Below are positions 26,904 through 38,522 of a stretch of DNA of 64,000 nucleotides, piece after piece (positions within the stretch are counted from its first letter, which is position 1; every line of letters starts with the position of its first letter). Location of the stretch: positions 62,001 through 126,000 of the forward strand of contig NZ_FOCT01000003.1 in NCBI RefSeq assembly GCF_900110185.1. The letters are read 5' to 3'. Below the pieces are notes generated by a model. It was not told the DNA's origin. It ran no database searches and worked only from the letters and a program-made list of their open reading frames with translations. Source of the DNA: Nitrosospira multiformis (lineage in GTDB: Bacteria > Pseudomonadota > Gammaproteobacteria > Burkholderiales > Nitrosomonadaceae). The translations under genes were made by a program, and so were the position numbers.

Positions 26904-26921
26904 CCAACCTGAGAACCGAGT

Positions 26922-29180
26922 TTATATCGCTGCCGCTGCCTCTTCCTCAAACTGAAGCTTTACCTTGTTATCGGAATCGATATCCACAGTTACTCTGCCG
27001 CCATTGGCCAGACGTCCGAACAGTAATTCATCCGCCAGGGCACTGCGTATGGTGTCTTGAATGAGACGCGCCATCGGCCGTGCGCCCATGAGGGGATCCG
27101 CACCATTAATGGCAAGATACTCTCTCAGTGCATCGGTGAATATCGCATCCACTTTCTTCTCCTGCAACTGTGCTTCAAGCTGCATCAGGAATTTATCCAC
27201 TACGCGCAGGATCACTTCTCTGTCTAGCGGCGCAAAGGAAATGATCGCATCCAGCCGATTGCGGAACTCAGGTGTAAACATCCGCTTGATATCAGCCATC
27301 TCGTCACCTGCCTGGGCGGCCTTGGTGAAGCCCATGGTAGCCTTGCTCAAGGCTTCCGCTCCGGCATTGGTCGTCATGATGATGACGACATTACGGAAAT
27401 CCGCCTTGCGGCCGTTATTGTCCGTCAATGTGCCGTGATCCATCACCTGCAGCAGGATATTGAAAATATCGGGATGCGCCTTTTCAATTTCGTCCAGCAG
27501 CAGCACGGAATAGGGTTGCTTGATGATAGCCTCGGTGAGCAAGCCACCCTGATCAAACCCGACATACCCCGGCGGCGCGCCGATCAGACGCGAAACGGCG
27601 TGCCGTTCCATATATTCCGACATGTCGAAACGGTGCAAGTGAATGCCAAGGGCATAGGCCAGCTGCCGCGCAACCTCGGTTTTGCCAACTCCGGTCGGCC
27701 CGGAAAAAAGGAAAGAGCCAACCGGCTTTTGTGGATTGCCGAGACCGCTTCTCGCCATCTTGATCGAGGCTGCCAGCGCGTTGATGGCCTTGTCCTGCCC
27801 GAACACAACTGCTTTCAGGTCACGGTCAAGCGTCTTCAAGGTATTGCGGTCATCACTGGAAACATTCTGCGCCGGAATGCGTGCAATCTTGGCAATGATG
27901 GCCTCTATCTCATGCCTGCTGATTACCTTGCGCTGCTTCGATTTGGGTAAAACACGCTGTGCTGCGCCGGCTTCGTCGATCACATCGATCGCTTTGTCAG
28001 GCAAGTGCCGGTCGTTGATAAAGCGTGCCGACAACTCCGCGGCGGTCGTAAGCGCGGTGGCGGTATATTTGACACCATGATGGGCCTCATAACGCGCTTT
28101 CAAGCCACGCAGTATGGAAACCGTTTCATCCACGCTCGGTTCGAGCACATCAATTTTCTGGAAGCGCCGCGAAAGCGCATGATCCTTTTCGAAGATTCCG
28201 CGATATTCGCTGTAGGTCGTGGCACCAATGCATTTCAGCTGTCCGGTATTCAGTATTGGTTTCAATAGATTGGAGGCGTCCAGCGTGCCTCCGGAAGCCG
28301 CACCGGCTCCGATGAGGGTGTGAATTTCGTCGATGAACAGTATGGCATTCGAGCTCTCGAGCAACTGTTTGAGCACTGCCTTCAGGCGTTGCTCAAAATC
28401 ACCCCGGTATTTGGTACCTGCCAGCAATGCGCCCATATCGAGGGCATAGACCTGATGATGGGCAAGGATCTCGGGAACGTCGTTCTCGATAATTCGCCGC
28501 GCCAGACCTTCAGCGATAGCCGTTTTGCCTACCCCTGCTTCCCCCACCAATAACGGATTATTCTTGCGCCGGCGGCACAGCGTCTGTATCAGGCGCTCCA
28601 GTTCGCGCTCCCGTCCGATCAACGGATCGATCTTGCCTGCCAGCGCCTGGGCGTTGAGGTTGACCGCATAACTTTCCAGCGCGCCCCCCGCATTCATTTC
28701 CTGCTCGGTATCACCTTCGCTTTCGGTTTTGGCGTTGGTTCCCTGCGGAACTTTGCTGATGCCGTGAGAAATATAGTTCACGACATCGAGTCGGGTTACC
28801 CCCTTTTGATGAAGAAAATAAACTGCGTGGGAATCCTTTTCGCCAAATATCGCTACCAGTACGTTTGCGCCCGTAACCTCTTTTTTCCCCGAGGACTGTA
28901 CATGCAGAATCGCGCGCTGGATAACGCGCTGAAAACCAAGAGTAGGCTGCGTATCTACCTCTCCACTCCCTCCCACGGTCGGCGTGTTTTCGGTGACATG
29001 CTCAGTCAGCAGCCGGCGTAGATCGTCCATATCAACCGAGCAGGCGCGCAATACCTCTGCGGCAGTCGGATTATCGAGCAGGGCGAGTAACAGATGCTCG
29101 ACCGTAATGAACTCGTGGCGCTTCTGACGCGATTCCACGAATGCCATATGTAGACTTACCTCTAATTCTTGAGCAATCAT
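26922..29180 (-). CDS. clpA: ClpA, ATPase subunit of the ClpAP protease
   Basis: 752 residues, normal for ClpA. It unfolds substrates, including those delivered by ClpS, and feeds them to ClpP. Two N-terminal Clp repeats (residues about 1-140) are followed by two AAA+ modules: the first Walker A is G-E-A-G-V-G-K-T at about 213-220, the second G-P-T-G-V-G-K-T near 495, with D-E-I-H and L-D-E-I-E-K-A-H Walker B segments. The D1-D2 junction lacks the long coiled-coil of ClpB, which separates it from that chaperone. It lies one base downstream of clpS, so they form an operon. clpP is not in the window. Confidence 0.97.
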   Translation of the reverse strand: MIAQELEVSLHMAFVESRQKRHEFITVEHLLLALLDNPTAAEVLRACSVDMDDLRRLLTEHVTENTPTVGGSGEVDTQPTLGFQRVIQRAILHVQSSGKKEVTGANVLVAIFGEKDSHAVYFLHQKGVTRLDVVNYISHGISKVPQGTNAKTESEGDTEQEMNAGGALESYAVNLNAQALAGKIDPLIGRERELERLIQTLCRRRKNNPLLVGEAGVGKTAIAEGLARRIIENDVPEILAHHQVYALDMGALLAGTKYRGDFEQRLKAVLKQLLESSNAILFIDEIHTLIGAGAASGGTLDASNLLKPILNTGQLKCIGATTYSEYRGIFEKDHALSRRFQKIDVLEPSVDETVSILRGLKARYEAHHGVKYTATALTTAAELSARFINDRHLPDKAIDVIDEAGAAQRVLPKSKQRKVISRHEIEAIIAKIARIPAQNVSSDDRNTLKTLDRDLKAVVFGQDKAINALAASIKMARSGLGNPQKPVGSFLFSGPTGVGKTEVARQLAYALGIHLHRFDMSEYMERHAVSRLIGAPPGYVGFDQGGLLTEAIIKQPYSVLLLDEIEKAHPDIFNILLQVMDHGTLTDNNGRKADFRNVVIIMTTNAGAEALSKATMGFTKAAQAGDEMADIKRMFTPEFRNRLDAIISFAPLDREVILRVVDKFLMQLEAQLQEKKVDAIFTDALREYLAINGADPLMGARPMARLIQDTIRSALADELLFGRLANGGRVTVDIDSDNKVKLQFEEEAAAAI

Positions 29181-29181
29181 T

Positions 29182-29490
29182 TCAGTTCTCCTCCATCACG
29201 CACTGTAGCGGATGCTGATGCTGCCTTGCAAATGCAACCACCTGCTCGACTTTTGTGGAAGCCACATCATTGGGATAAACTCCACATACTCCAGCTCCGT
29301 CCATATGGACTTTGAGCATGATTTGTGTCGCCTGTTCTCGGTTCATGGAAAAAAAAGTCTGTAATACAGTCACCACGAAATCCATCGGCGTGAAGTCATC
29401 ATTCAGCAAAATAACCTTGAACATTGGCGGCGGCTTGAGTTTACTCTTTTTAGCCTCAAGTACAACCTCACCATGATTTCCTGCAGCCAT
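29182..29490 (-). CDS. clpS: ClpS, N-end-rule adaptor
   Basis: 102 residues. ClpS binds N-degron residues of substrates and hands them to ClpA. Visible marks: [20 protein letters not shown] with the D-D-x-x-P and M-x-F-V residues of the binding pocket, M-L-x-V-H-x-x-G, and the C-terminal R-Q-H-Q-H-P-L end. The N-terminus is basic and unstructured, as usual. One base separates it from clpA. Confidence 0.96.
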   Translation of the reverse strand: MAAGNHGEVVLEAKKSKLKPPPMFKVILLNDDFTPMDFVVTVLQTFFSMNREQATQIMLKVHMDGAGVCGVYPNDVASTKVEQVVAFARQHQHPLQCVMEEN

Positions 29491-29770
29491 GATTCTGTAT
29501 TCTTGCCTTCAATTAAAACGGAAATATAACCACTTCCAATCTTTATATTTGATGATTGCGCTGAAATATTCAAGTACCTTTTAGAAAATTTTCTGCTGCA
29601 TTTCTACCAAATAACGGGGCGGACTACTTGACTTGAACAATGGATTTGCGTAAAACAGTTCTTGGCGTTTGGCTTCAAGTTCTCTGCAGCACCGGTTACA
29701 GCCGTTTTGCGGTCTTGAAACTCAAACAGTGTTCGGGTTTCCGGCCCGGTTTTATTTATAGGAAGCAATA

Positions 29771-29974
29771 ATGGCAACTGGTACAGTAAAATGGTTCAAC
29801 GATTCAAAGGGTTTTGGCTTCATTACACCCGATGATGGAAGCGAGGATTTATTCGCACACTTTTCCGCAATCAATATGTCCGGGTTCAAAACCCTCAAAG
29901 AAGGTCAAAAAGTAACGTTTGAGGTTACCCAAGGTCCGAAGGGCAAGCAAGCATCAAATATTCAGTCTGCTTAA
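29771..29974 (+). CDS. CspA-family cold-shock protein
   Basis: 67 residues, a single cold-shock domain binding RNA/ssDNA. RNP1 (K-G-F-G-F-I) and RNP2 (D-L-F-A-H-F) are intact, and the protein begins [10 protein letters not shown] as most CspA homologues do. Starts at ATG 29771 with A-G-G-A-A upstream. The 280 bp between the divergent clpS and this gene may include a long structured 5' leader typical of cold-shock mRNAs; I could not identify a cold box. A strong terminator follows. Confidence 0.96.
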   Translation: MATGTVKWFNDSKGFGFITPDDGSEDLFAHFSAINMSGFKTLKEGQKVTFEVTQGPKGKQASNIQSA

Positions 29975-30035
29975 AGATTTCATGCCGGGGCGTGCGAGCG
30001 CGCTGAGCAGCATGTGATCCATCACAGAATTATAC

Positions 30036-30076
30036 AAAGCCCCTTGCTGTAAATCAGCAAGGGGCTTTTTCTTTTC
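30036..30076 (+). terminator. intrinsic terminator of the cold-shock gene
   Basis: Perfect 14-bp arms (30036-30049 and 30055-30068) with a five-base loop, the right arm ending in T's that continue as T-T-C-T-T-T-T. It faces rightward, 61 bp after the cold-shock stop codon. Convergent icd ends 64 bp to its right. Confidence 0.9.
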
Positions 30077-30131
30077 GAGGATAAGCTCAAGCAGCATCAC
30101 GCTTTCTTGCACTTTCGTCCCCTTCCGTCCC

Positions 30132-31385
30132 TCAGGCTGCCATGTTTTCAACCAGTGCCTGCCCGAATGCCGAACAGGAGACTTTTTGCGCACCAGCCAT
30201 CAGGCGAGCGAAGTCATAAGTTACGGTTTTATCCTGAATGGTTTTTTCCATTGACCGCGTGATGAGATCAGCGGCTTCCGCCCAGCCCATATGCCTCAGC
30301 ATCATCTCCGCGGACAGAATGATGGAGCCTGGATTAACCTGATCCTTGCCGGCATACTTGGGGGCGGTTCCATGAGTCGCCTCGAAAATGGCTATCGAGT
30401 CACTCATGTTTGCGCCGGGAGCGATCCCGATGCCGCCCACCTGCGCGGCCAAAGCATCGGAAACATAATCGCCGTTCAGATTCAACGTGGCGATGACATC
30501 GTATTCCTCCGGCCGCAGCAGAATCTGCTGAAGAAAAGCGTCGGCGATCACATCCTTGATCACTATACCGCCTTTATCCTCGGGCAGCTTCATCCACGGT
30601 CCGCCGTCGAGCAGGCTTGCCCCAAACTCTTTTGCTGCAAGCTGATAGCCCCAGTTCTTGAACGCACCCTCGGTAAATTTCATGATGTTGCCTTTGTGCA
30701 CCAGTGTTACCGAGCGCCGTCCGTTATCTATCGCATATTGAATTGCCTTGCGTACCAGCCTCTCGGTACCTTCGCGGGATACCGGCTTCACGCCGATCCC
30801 TGCGGTTTGGGGAAAGCGTATCTTGGTGACACCCATGTCGTTCATTAGAAAATCGATAACTTTTTTCGCATCCTCCGACCCGGCTTCCCATTCAATACCG
30901 GCATAAATGTCCTCCGAATTCTCGCGAAAAATGACCATGTCGGTTTTTTCCGGGTTTTTCAAGGGACTAGGTACTCCCTGAAAATAGCGAACAGGGCGAA
31001 GGCATACATACAAATCCAGTTCCTGGCGCAAAGCGACATTGATGGAGCGGATTCCGCCTCCCACCGGTGTGGTCAACGGGCCCTTGATCGAAACTACATA
31101 CTCTTTCGCCGCTTGCAGGGTTTCCTCGGGTAGCCAGACATTTTCGCCGTAAATACGCGTCGATTTCTCTCCGGCATAGATTTCCATCCAGGAAACCCGG
31201 CGTTCGCCTTCATAAGCCTTTACTACAGCGGAATCCACCACCTTCCTCATTACCGGCGTAATGTCCACCCCGATTCCGTCGCCTTCTATATAGGGTATGA
31301 CCGGATTGTCCGGCACATTCAGGGAATAATCCGCATTTACGCTGATTTTTGAGCCTTCCGCTGGTATGCTGATGTGCTGATACAT
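30132..31385 (-). CDS. icd: NADP-dependent isocitrate dehydrogenase
   Basis: 417 residues, matching E. coli-type Icd. It oxidises isocitrate to 2-oxoglutarate in the TCA cycle. Motifs: [10 protein letters not shown] start, substrate loop [23 protein letters not shown] with the phosphorylatable serine, [20 protein letters not shown] metal ligands, and G-T-A-P-K-Y-A-G cofactor site. The ATG at 31385 is chosen from G-G-A-G seven bases before it; a longer frame to 31451 lacks one. Stands alone. Confidence 0.97.
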   Translation of the reverse strand: MYQHISIPAEGSKISVNADYSLNVPDNPVIPYIEGDGIGVDITPVMRKVVDSAVVKAYEGERRVSWMEIYAGEKSTRIYGENVWLPEETLQAAKEYVVSIKGPLTTPVGGGIRSINVALRQELDLYVCLRPVRYFQGVPSPLKNPEKTDMVIFRENSEDIYAGIEWEAGSEDAKKVIDFLMNDMGVTKIRFPQTAGIGVKPVSREGTERLVRKAIQYAIDNGRRSVTLVHKGNIMKFTEGAFKNWGYQLAAKEFGASLLDGGPWMKLPEDKGGIVIKDVIADAFLQQILLRPEEYDVIATLNLNGDYVSDALAAQVGGIGIAPGANMSDSIAIFEATHGTAPKYAGKDQVNPGSIILSAEMMLRHMGWAEAADLITRSMEKTIQDKTVTYDFARLMAGAQKVSCSAFGQALVENMAA

Positions 31386-31646
31386 GCTATCTCCATTTGT
31401 TGAGCTGGGCTTGGTTCCATAATCCGGAACAAGCCGGAACCGGATCGGCAAAATTCCTATATTTTAACCGCGTTTCGGATAGAAGCGCTTGCTTTTGCCC
31501 GCCGGTTTTCCCGATATATCCTGAAAGCGTTACAGACGGCAGCAGCGGGACGGCTTACCTTATAATAGGAGGATGACATTTCGCGCCCGTATCCGGTTGT
31601 ATCCGTTCCGCTATTTGATAATTAAAACGCTTGAAATAACGAAATC

Positions 31647-32093
31647 ATGATCTGGAAACCCAATGTGACAGTGGCAGCAGTGGTGGAGAAAGACGGGCAA
31701 TATCTTCTGGTGGAAGAGCAAACCAGTAGCGGCTTGTTGTTTAATCAACCGGCGGGTCATCTGGAGCCGGGGGAGTCAATCATCCATGGCGCGATACGGG
31801 AAACTCTGGAAGAGACGGGCTACATGTTTGTCCCCCAATCCGTACTCGGCATTTACCACTGGCATTCCCCGGCGGAAGATACGACATTCATACGCTTTGC
31901 TTTTTCCGGTTCAGTGAGCGACCACGATCCCGGCCGTGACCTGGATGCAGGCATCGTACGCGCTGACTGGTTTGATATCAATGAAATCCGCAGCATGACC
32001 TATTGCCACCGTAGCCCACTCGTCATGAAATGCATCGAAGACCATCTGGCGGGGAAGGGGTGTCCGCTCGACATCCTTACTCATCTGGCTTGA
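31647..32093 (+). CDS. Nudix hydrolase, NudJ-like
   Basis: 148 residues. The Nudix box G-x5-E-x7-R-E-x2-E-E-x-G runs from Gly37 to Gly58 and is complete, so the Mg-dependent pyrophosphohydrolase site should work. In E. coli, NudJ (a thiamine pyrophosphate/nucleotide pyrophosphatase) is encoded directly upstream of mnmA; the same order here supports that name, although substrate cannot be read from the box. The stop codon is one base before the mnmA start, so the two are translated together. Confidence 0.88.
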   Translation: MIWKPNVTVAAVVEKDGQYLLVEEQTSSGLLFNQPAGHLEPGESIIHGAIRETLEETGYMFVPQSVLGIYHWHSPAEDTTFIRFAFSGSVSDHDPGRDLDAGIVRADWFDINEIRSMTYCHRSPLVMKCIEDHLAGKGCPLDILTHLA

Positions 32094-32094
32094 A

Positions 32095-33186
32095 ATGAGC
32101 AAAGCACGGGTAGTTGTCGGAATGTCCGGCGGCGTGGATTCCTCTGTCGCTGCCTTGTTGCTGAAACAGCAGGGGTATGAAGTAATCGGCCTCTTCATGA
32201 AGAACTGGGAAGATGACGACACGGATGAATACTGCTCATCCCGCCAGGATTTGATAGATGCAGCATCAGTGGCGGATGTTATTGGAATTCCCCTTGAAGC
32301 GGTAAATTTCTCCGCCGAATATAAGGAGCGGGTATTCAGCCATTTTCTTGCCGAATACAAGGCAGGCCGGACACCCAATCCGGACGTGCTATGCAACGCG
32401 GAGATAAAGTTCAAGGCGTTTCTGGATCATGCGGCGGGGCTGGGTGCGGATTATATTGCGACAGGCCATTATGCCCAGGTGCGCAATACGGATGGCGTAT
32501 TCCAGTTGCTCAAGGGTGAGGATGGAACGAAGGACCAGAGTTATTTTCTCTACCGGCTCAACCAAGCGCAGTTGTCCAGGACACTGTTTCCCATCGGGCA
32601 TCTATATAAGCGCGATGTGCGAAGCATCGCGAAAGACCACGGGCTGCCCAATTTCTCCAAGAAGGACAGCACCGGCATCTGTTTTATCGGCGAACGGCCT
32701 TTTCGGGAATTTCTCAACCGCTATTTGCCGAACGATCCAGGCGAAATCCGGACGCCTTCCGGGGATGTCATGGGCAGGCATGCCGGTCTTATGTATTACA
32801 CCATTGGGCAACGGCAGGGATTGGGCATAGGCGGAACAAGGGGGGGTGACGGCGAGCCGTGGTTTGTTTCGGAAAAGGACGTGAAGCGGAACATCCTGAC
32901 GGTAGTACAGGGCCACGATCATCCCGACCTGCTCAGGCCCGCGCTTACCGCAACCGACCTGACATGGGTGAGCGGCAAGATGCCTCGCTGCAACTGGGTG
33001 TACGCGGCCAAAATCCGTTATCGCCAATCGGACGCTCCCTGTTCGATCACTTACCTTGATCGTAATAAATGCGAAATCGAGTTCGCCCAACCGCAGTGGG
33101 CCGTGGCGCCAGGGCAGTCAGTGGTGGTGTACGAAAGCAAGGTGTGCCTGGGGGGAGGTGTAATTGCCGCTACGCAGGATGATTGA
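32095..33186 (+). CDS. mnmA: MnmA, tRNA-specific 2-thiouridylase
   Basis: 363 residues. MnmA activates U34 of tRNA-Glu, -Gln and -Lys with ATP and inserts sulfur. PP-loop S-G-G-V-D-S-S at 11-17, catalytic cysteines Cys100 (D-V-L-C-N) and Cys196 (T-G-I-C-F-I-G) are present, as is the [13 protein letters not shown] segment. It follows the Nudix gene by one base. In E. coli mnmA is followed by hflD and purB; here a GST gene on the opposite strand occupies that place before purB. Confidence 0.97.
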   Translation: MSKARVVVGMSGGVDSSVAALLLKQQGYEVIGLFMKNWEDDDTDEYCSSRQDLIDAASVADVIGIPLEAVNFSAEYKERVFSHFLAEYKAGRTPNPDVLCNAEIKFKAFLDHAAGLGADYIATGHYAQVRNTDGVFQLLKGEDGTKDQSYFLYRLNQAQLSRTLFPIGHLYKRDVRSIAKDHGLPNFSKKDSTGICFIGERPFREFLNRYLPNDPGEIRTPSGDVMGRHAGLMYYTIGQRQGLGIGGTRGGDGEPWFVSEKDVKRNILTVVQGHDHPDLLRPALTATDLTWVSGKMPRCNWVYAAKIRYRQSDAPCSITYLDRNKCEIEFAQPQWAVAPGQSVVVYESKVCLGGGVIAATQDD

Positions 33187-33310
33187 GAGGGAAAGCAGCT
33201 AAAACGGCCAATGGACGGACACACATGCTGACTTTCTGGAATCTGCGCGTTATCTCCCTGTCACCTTTCGTTTGCACAGAGGCAGGATAGGTGGAGCAGA
33301 GGTGGTAGGG

Positions 33311-33374
33311 GTAGGATGAATGAAGCAGCCTAATCCATCGAATTCTGATGGATTGCGACTTCCCGTTTCCACCC
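33311..33374. repeat. degenerate REP-like palindromic element, copy 1
   Basis: Core arms AATCCATC (33332-33339) and GATGGATT (33347-33354) around seven bases; outside them G-T-A-G-G-A-T-G on the left and C-C-A-C-C-C on the right give a longer imperfect palindrome. The layout and words match the element at 51250-51319, so this looks like one dispersed family in decayed form. Confidence 0.6.
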
Positions 33375-33385
33375 GTCAGGCTACT

Positions 33386-33439
33386 ACCTATACCTATACC
33401 TATACCTATACCTATACCTATACCTATACCTATACCTAT
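33386..33439. repeat. (ACCTAT)9 hexanucleotide microsatellite
   Basis: Nine uninterrupted copies of ACCTAT, 54 bp, in the 3' space between mnmA and the GST gene. Being a pure repeat, its copy number should vary between isolates. No promoter elements sit beside it, so any effect would be on transcript ends. Confidence 0.97.
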
Positions 33440-33526
33440 ATAGCTATGGAATCTGTGGCGCAAAACAAGTGTTAGCAGACCCTATATCATTTTCCATGGG
33501 TATGGGCCATCATGGCAATATCGCTG

Positions 33527-34135
33527 TCAATCCTGTGGGGCAGTTTCCATGAACGCAGACCGTTTTTCCAGACGGTCGGAAAGATCCGCAAGATTGGGAA
33601 AATTCTCCCGCCACTTGATCTCCGGAAACCGGAAGGCAAGATAGCCCAGCGCGCAACCCAACGCGATGTCAGCCAGTGAATAGGCATTTCCATCGCACCA
33701 TTTTCTGTCACCAAGCTCCCTTGCCGCCGCTTCGAGGCCTCCCTCAACCTTTTTCTGCTGGCGGGAAATCCACTGTCCGCTTTGCTGCGTCTTGCTGCGC
33801 TTGCGCTCCAGGAAAATTGCGGCGGCGGCGTCACAGATACCGTCCGCCAGCGCTTCCCAGCGTTTTACCGCGATGCGCCGCCGATTGCCGTCCGGGATCA
33901 GGCGCGATACGGGATTGACACTGTCGAGATACTCGACGATCACGCGTGAATCGAACACACTCGTCCCGTCATCCATGATCAGCACTGGCACCTTGCCGAG
34001 CGGATTGTAGTCGGGTACCTGGCTATCATCGTTCCACGGGACATCCAGTTCGAAGGTATAACCAACGTGCTTTTCGGCGAGGACAATACGTGCCTTGCGT
34101 ACGTAGGGGCTGGTAAGCGATCCAATAAGCTTCAT
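33527..34135 (-). CDS. glutathione S-transferase family protein
   Basis: 202 residues with a thioredoxin-fold N-terminal domain (M-K-L-I-G-S-L-T-S-P-Y-V-R-K-A-R-I, with a Ser/Thr-Pro-Y-V-R-K motif typical of bacterial YibF-like GSTs; N-P-L-G-K-V-P-V-L; D-S-R-V-I-V-E-Y-L-D) and an all-helical C-terminal domain (S-L-A-D-I-A-L-G-C-A-L-G-Y-L). It should bind glutathione; the substrate is unknown. It interrupts the otherwise E. coli-like mnmA...purB neighbourhood. Confidence 0.92.
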   Translation of the reverse strand: MKLIGSLTSPYVRKARIVLAEKHVGYTFELDVPWNDDSQVPDYNPLGKVPVLIMDDGTSVFDSRVIVEYLDSVNPVSRLIPDGNRRRIAVKRWEALADGICDAAAAIFLERKRSKTQQSGQWISRQQKKVEGGLEAAARELGDRKWCDGNAYSLADIALGCALGYLAFRFPEIKWRENFPNLADLSDRLEKRSAFMETAPQD

Positions 34136-34222
34136 GGCAAATCTTGAAGAGAGTGGTCAGCGCGCATTATATCGGCTTTCCGCACTGCATGGCATAACGG
34201 GACCGAAGCCCACCTGTGTTAA

Positions 34223-35626
<1,404 letters not shown>

Positions 35627-35694
35627 TTCTTGCGTCCTTTCCTTTTCTATCAAGCTGTCCCCTGCACACATCATAGAGCCCTGAAAATTTTGGG

Positions 35695-35722
35695 CTTGAA
35701 ATTCGAGAAACCATCCCGATAT
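35695..35722 (+). promoter_or_regulatory. sigma-32 heat-shock promoter of grpE-dnaK-dnaJ
   Basis: CTTGAAA (35695-35701) matches the sigma-32 -35 exactly and, after 13 bp, CCCGATAT (35715-35722) matches the CCCCATNT -10 at all but one base. Spacing is right for sigma-32. It lies 30 bp before the grpE start, so transcription would begin around 35730. Confidence 0.85.
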
Positions 35723-35751
35723 GTTTAGGGATAGAAAATCAGGAGAAAGCC

Positions 35752-36333
35752 ATGACAGAAGAAAACCGACCTCAACCAGACCAGCCCGAACTGACCGTAA
35801 CAAGCGAAAGCGGTGTACAGGAAACCGGGGAAAACAAGGCCAAGATGCCCGAGCAGGAGGGCGAAGCCATGCCCAGCCTGGAGCAGTTACTGAAAAAAGC
35901 CGAACTCGATGCAGCGGAACATTATGATGCATGGCTTCGCGCCAAGGCTGAGGGCGAGAACATAAGAAAGCGCGCCCAGATGGACGTCACCAACGCGCAC
36001 AAATACGCTATTGAAAATTTTTCCACTGAATTGCTCTCGGTCATGGACAGCCTGGAAGCTGCATTGGCGGTGGAGAATGCAACAGTCGAGAATTTTAAAA
36101 GCGGCATGGAATTGACGCTCAAGCAGCTCACTGCGACTTTCGCCAAGTTCAATATCAAGCAGCTCAGTCCCCAGGGTGAAAAATTCGATCCGCATTTGCA
36201 CCAGGCCATGTGCATGGTGGAGTCCGAGCTTCCGCACAACACCGTAGTGCAGGTTATGCAGAAAGGGTATGTGCTGAATGACCGTGTTATCCGGCCGGCG
36301 CTGGTTTCGGTTTCGAAGGGAAAAGAGTCTTGA
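35752..36333 (+). CDS. grpE: GrpE, nucleotide exchange factor for DnaK
   Basis: 193 residues. A polar N-terminal tail, a long coiled-coil helix (residues about 45-100, with [25 protein letters not shown]), and the C-terminal beta domain (F-D-P-x-L-H-Q-A-M-x-M-V-E ... [21 protein letters not shown]) are present. It releases ADP from DnaK. First gene after the sigma-32 promoter; 83 bp to dnaK. Confidence 0.97.
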   Translation: MTEENRPQPDQPELTVTSESGVQETGENKAKMPEQEGEAMPSLEQLLKKAELDAAEHYDAWLRAKAEGENIRKRAQMDVTNAHKYAIENFSTELLSVMDSLEAALAVENATVENFKSGMELTLKQLTATFAKFNIKQLSPQGEKFDPHLHQAMCMVESELPHNTVVQVMQKGYVLNDRVIRPALVSVSKGKES

Positions 36334-36416
36334 AATCACGATCTTTATCCCCATTTCAGCGGTAACAAGCGAATTATTCAACGGACATCAAGAATTAATT
36401 AATACAAGGATCAATT

Positions 36417-38351
36417 ATGGGAAAAATTATCGGAATCGACCTTGGAACCACTAACTCATGTGTCGCCGTCATGGAAAGCGGCAAACCCAAGGTGATAGAA
36501 AACTCCGAGGGGGCGCGCACCACGCCTTCCATTGTGGCCTACACGGAAGATGGCGAGATTCTAGTGGGCGCGTCTGCCAAACGTCAGGCGGTTACCAATC
36601 CGAAAAATACCTTGTTCGCGGTGAAACGCCTGATCGGTCGGCGCTTTAACGAGGAGATGGTGCAAAAGGACATCAAAATGGTGCCTTACACCATCATCAA
36701 AGCCGACAACAACGATGCATGGATTGAGGTGCGCGGCAAGAAAGTCGCGCCGCCCGAGGTGTCGGCACAAGTGCTCATGAAGATGAAAAAGACGGCGGAG
36801 GATTATCTGGGTGAACCCGTGACCGAAGCCGTCATTACCGTTCCGGCTTATTTCAACGATTCCCAGCGGCAGGCCACAAAAGACGCAGGCCGCATCGCGG
36901 GACTCGAAGTCAAGCGTATCATCAACGAGCCGACCGCAGCCGCGCTTGCTTTCGGAATGGATAAAAAGGAAGGAGATCGCAAGATTGCCGTGTACGATCT
37001 GGGGGGCGGAACATTCGATATTTCCATTATCGAAATTGCAGAAGTCGAAGGCGAGCATCAGTTTGAAGTGCTGGCGACCAATGGCGACACCTTCCTGGGC
37101 GGCGAGGATTTCGACGCTCGCATCATCGAGTATCTGGTGGATGAGTTCAAAAAGGAAAACGGTATCGATCTTAAGAAGGATATGCTTGCTTTGCAGCGGT
37201 TAAAGGATTCCGCGGAAAAAGCCAAGATCGAACTCTCTTCCAGCCAGCAAACCGAGGTCAATCTGCCATACATCACGGCGGACGCCAGCGGCCCGAAGCA
37301 TCTCGCGGTAAGAATCACGCGCGCCAAGCTGGAAAGCCTGGTGGAAGATTTGATCACGCGCACAGTGGAGCCCTGCCGTATCGCCATCAAGGATGCGGGT
37401 ATAAAAGTTTCCGATATCGACGACGTTATCCTGGTGGGGGGGCAGACCCGCATGCCCAAGGTACAGGAAAAGGTCAAGGAAATTTTCGCCAAAGAGCCTC
37501 GCAAGGATGTGAACCCTGACGAGGCGGTAGCCGTGGGCGCAGCGATCCAGGGCGGCGTGCTGCAGGGCGCGGTGAAGGATGTGCTGCTGCTGGATGTGAC
37601 GCCGTTGTCGCTGGGTATCGAAACGCTGGGCGGCGTGATGACCAAGCTGATCCAGAAGAACACGACTATCCCGACAAAGGCGCAACAGGTTTTTTCCACC
37701 GCGGATGACAATCAGACTGCCGTAACCATTCACGTGCTGCAAGGCGAGCGCGAGATGGCATCCGGCAACAAGAGCCTGGGCCAATTCAACCTGGCCGATA
37801 TCCCGCCGGCTCCGCGCGGCATGCCGCAAATCGAGGTGACATTCGATATCGACTCGAACGGCATACTGCATGTGTCAGCCAAGGACAAGGCCACAGGCAA
37901 GGAAAGCAAGATCAAGATTCAGGCGAGTTCCGGCCTGTCGGAAGAGGAAGTGCAGCGCATGGTCAAGGATGCCGAAGCCCATGCCGAGGAAGACCATAAG
38001 GCGATGGAATTGGTCACAGCCCGCAACCAGTGTGATGCGATGATCCACTCTGTGCAGAAAACCATGAAGGAGCATGGGGATAAACTGGCCGATGAGGAAA
38101 AATCCAAGATAGAGGCAGCACTGAAAGAGGCGGAAGATGCTTTGAAGTCCGGCGACAAGGAAACCATCGAAGCCAAAACCCAGGCATTGGCCGAGGCTTC
38201 GCATAAATTGGCGGAAAAGATGTATTCACAGGGGCAGGGCCCACAGGCCGGACCCGGTGAGGAACCTTCCGGCCAGAGCGGCGGGACCGAAAAACCTGTC
38301 GAAGGAGAAGTTGTCGATGCAGAGTTCGAGGAAGTAAAAAACAAGAAGTAA
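36417..38351 (+). CDS. dnaK: DnaK, Hsp70 chaperone
   Basis: 644 residues. N-terminal ATPase with [23 protein letters not shown] and [10 protein letters not shown] signatures, the [18 protein letters not shown] linker/start of the substrate-binding domain, and the C-terminal lid ending with a polar tail and [10 protein letters not shown] (the EEVD-like end of Gram-negative DnaK). Works with DnaJ and GrpE encoded beside it. A hairpin lies between this gene and dnaJ. Confidence 0.99.
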   Translation: MGKIIGIDLGTTNSCVAVMESGKPKVIENSEGARTTPSIVAYTEDGEILVGASAKRQAVTNPKNTLFAVKRLIGRRFNEEMVQKDIKMVPYTIIKADNNDAWIEVRGKKVAPPEVSAQVLMKMKKTAEDYLGEPVTEAVITVPAYFNDSQRQATKDAGRIAGLEVKRIINEPTAAALAFGMDKKEGDRKIAVYDLGGGTFDISIIEIAEVEGEHQFEVLATNGDTFLGGEDFDARIIEYLVDEFKKENGIDLKKDMLALQRLKDSAEKAKIELSSSQQTEVNLPYITADASGPKHLAVRITRAKLESLVEDLITRTVEPCRIAIKDAGIKVSDIDDVILVGGQTRMPKVQEKVKEIFAKEPRKDVNPDEAVAVGAAIQGGVLQGAVKDVLLLDVTPLSLGIETLGGVMTKLIQKNTTIPTKAQQVFSTADDNQTAVTIHVLQGEREMASGNKSLGQFNLADIPPAPRGMPQIEVTFDIDSNGILHVSAKDKATGKESKIKIQASSGLSEEEVQRMVKDAEAHAEEDHKAMELVTARNQCDAMIHSVQKTMKEHGDKLADEEKSKIEAALKEAEDALKSGDKETIEAKTQALAEASHKLAEKMYSQGQGPQAGPGEEPSGQSGGTEKPVEGEVVDAEFEEVKNKK

Positions 38352-38401
38352 GTCTGCAAGCAGTAAAAAGCACAGCCAAAAAAGCATCAAGACATTCTAA
38401 G

Positions 38402-38450
38402 CGCAGCGGTGCGGGAAAGGTTCATCATTTCTTTCCGCATCCTGCGTTTT
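38402..38450 (+). terminator. imperfect hairpin between dnaK and dnaJ, possible attenuator
   Basis: C-G-C-A-G, T-G-C-G-G and A-A-A-G blocks (38402-38419) pair with C-T-T-T, C-C-G-C-A and C-T-G-C-G (38431-38446), about 14 base pairs with small bulges, followed by T-T-T-T. It lies between dnaK and dnaJ; partial termination here would keep DnaJ below DnaK, or the structure may protect the dnaK transcript end. Confidence 0.5.
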
Positions 38451-38522
38451 GGCGTCCCGGAGAGGAAGCTGGCTTAAGCTGGTCCGCTACTCTCCGTGCT
38501 GCCAAATTTTCAAGAAGACTAT

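Larger units (their letters stand above)
33187..33526. other. convergent intergenic region with repeats
   Basis: About 340 bp between the ends of mnmA and the GST gene. It contains a degenerate REP-like palindrome (33311-33374) and, directly after it, a (ACCTAT)9 microsatellite. No gene is supported; the open frame reading the repeat as Gly-Ile repeats is discussed under rejected items. Confidence 0.75.

Noticed and set aside
29491..29640. Second sigma-32 promoter upstream of clpS
   Set aside because: A CTTGAAT is present on the minus strand, but the -10 region 13 bases on matches the consensus at only about half of its positions.
33386..33439. Possible CRISPR array
   Set aside because: A contiguous hexamer repeat without spacers; no direct repeats of 23-47 bp with spacers and no cas genes anywhere in the window.
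33170..33463. Minus-strand open frame with a long Gly-Ile repeat
   Set aside because: It exists only because the ACCTAT hexamer array has no stop codons in this frame; the rest has no ribosome-binding site or protein-like composition, and it overlaps the end of mnmA.
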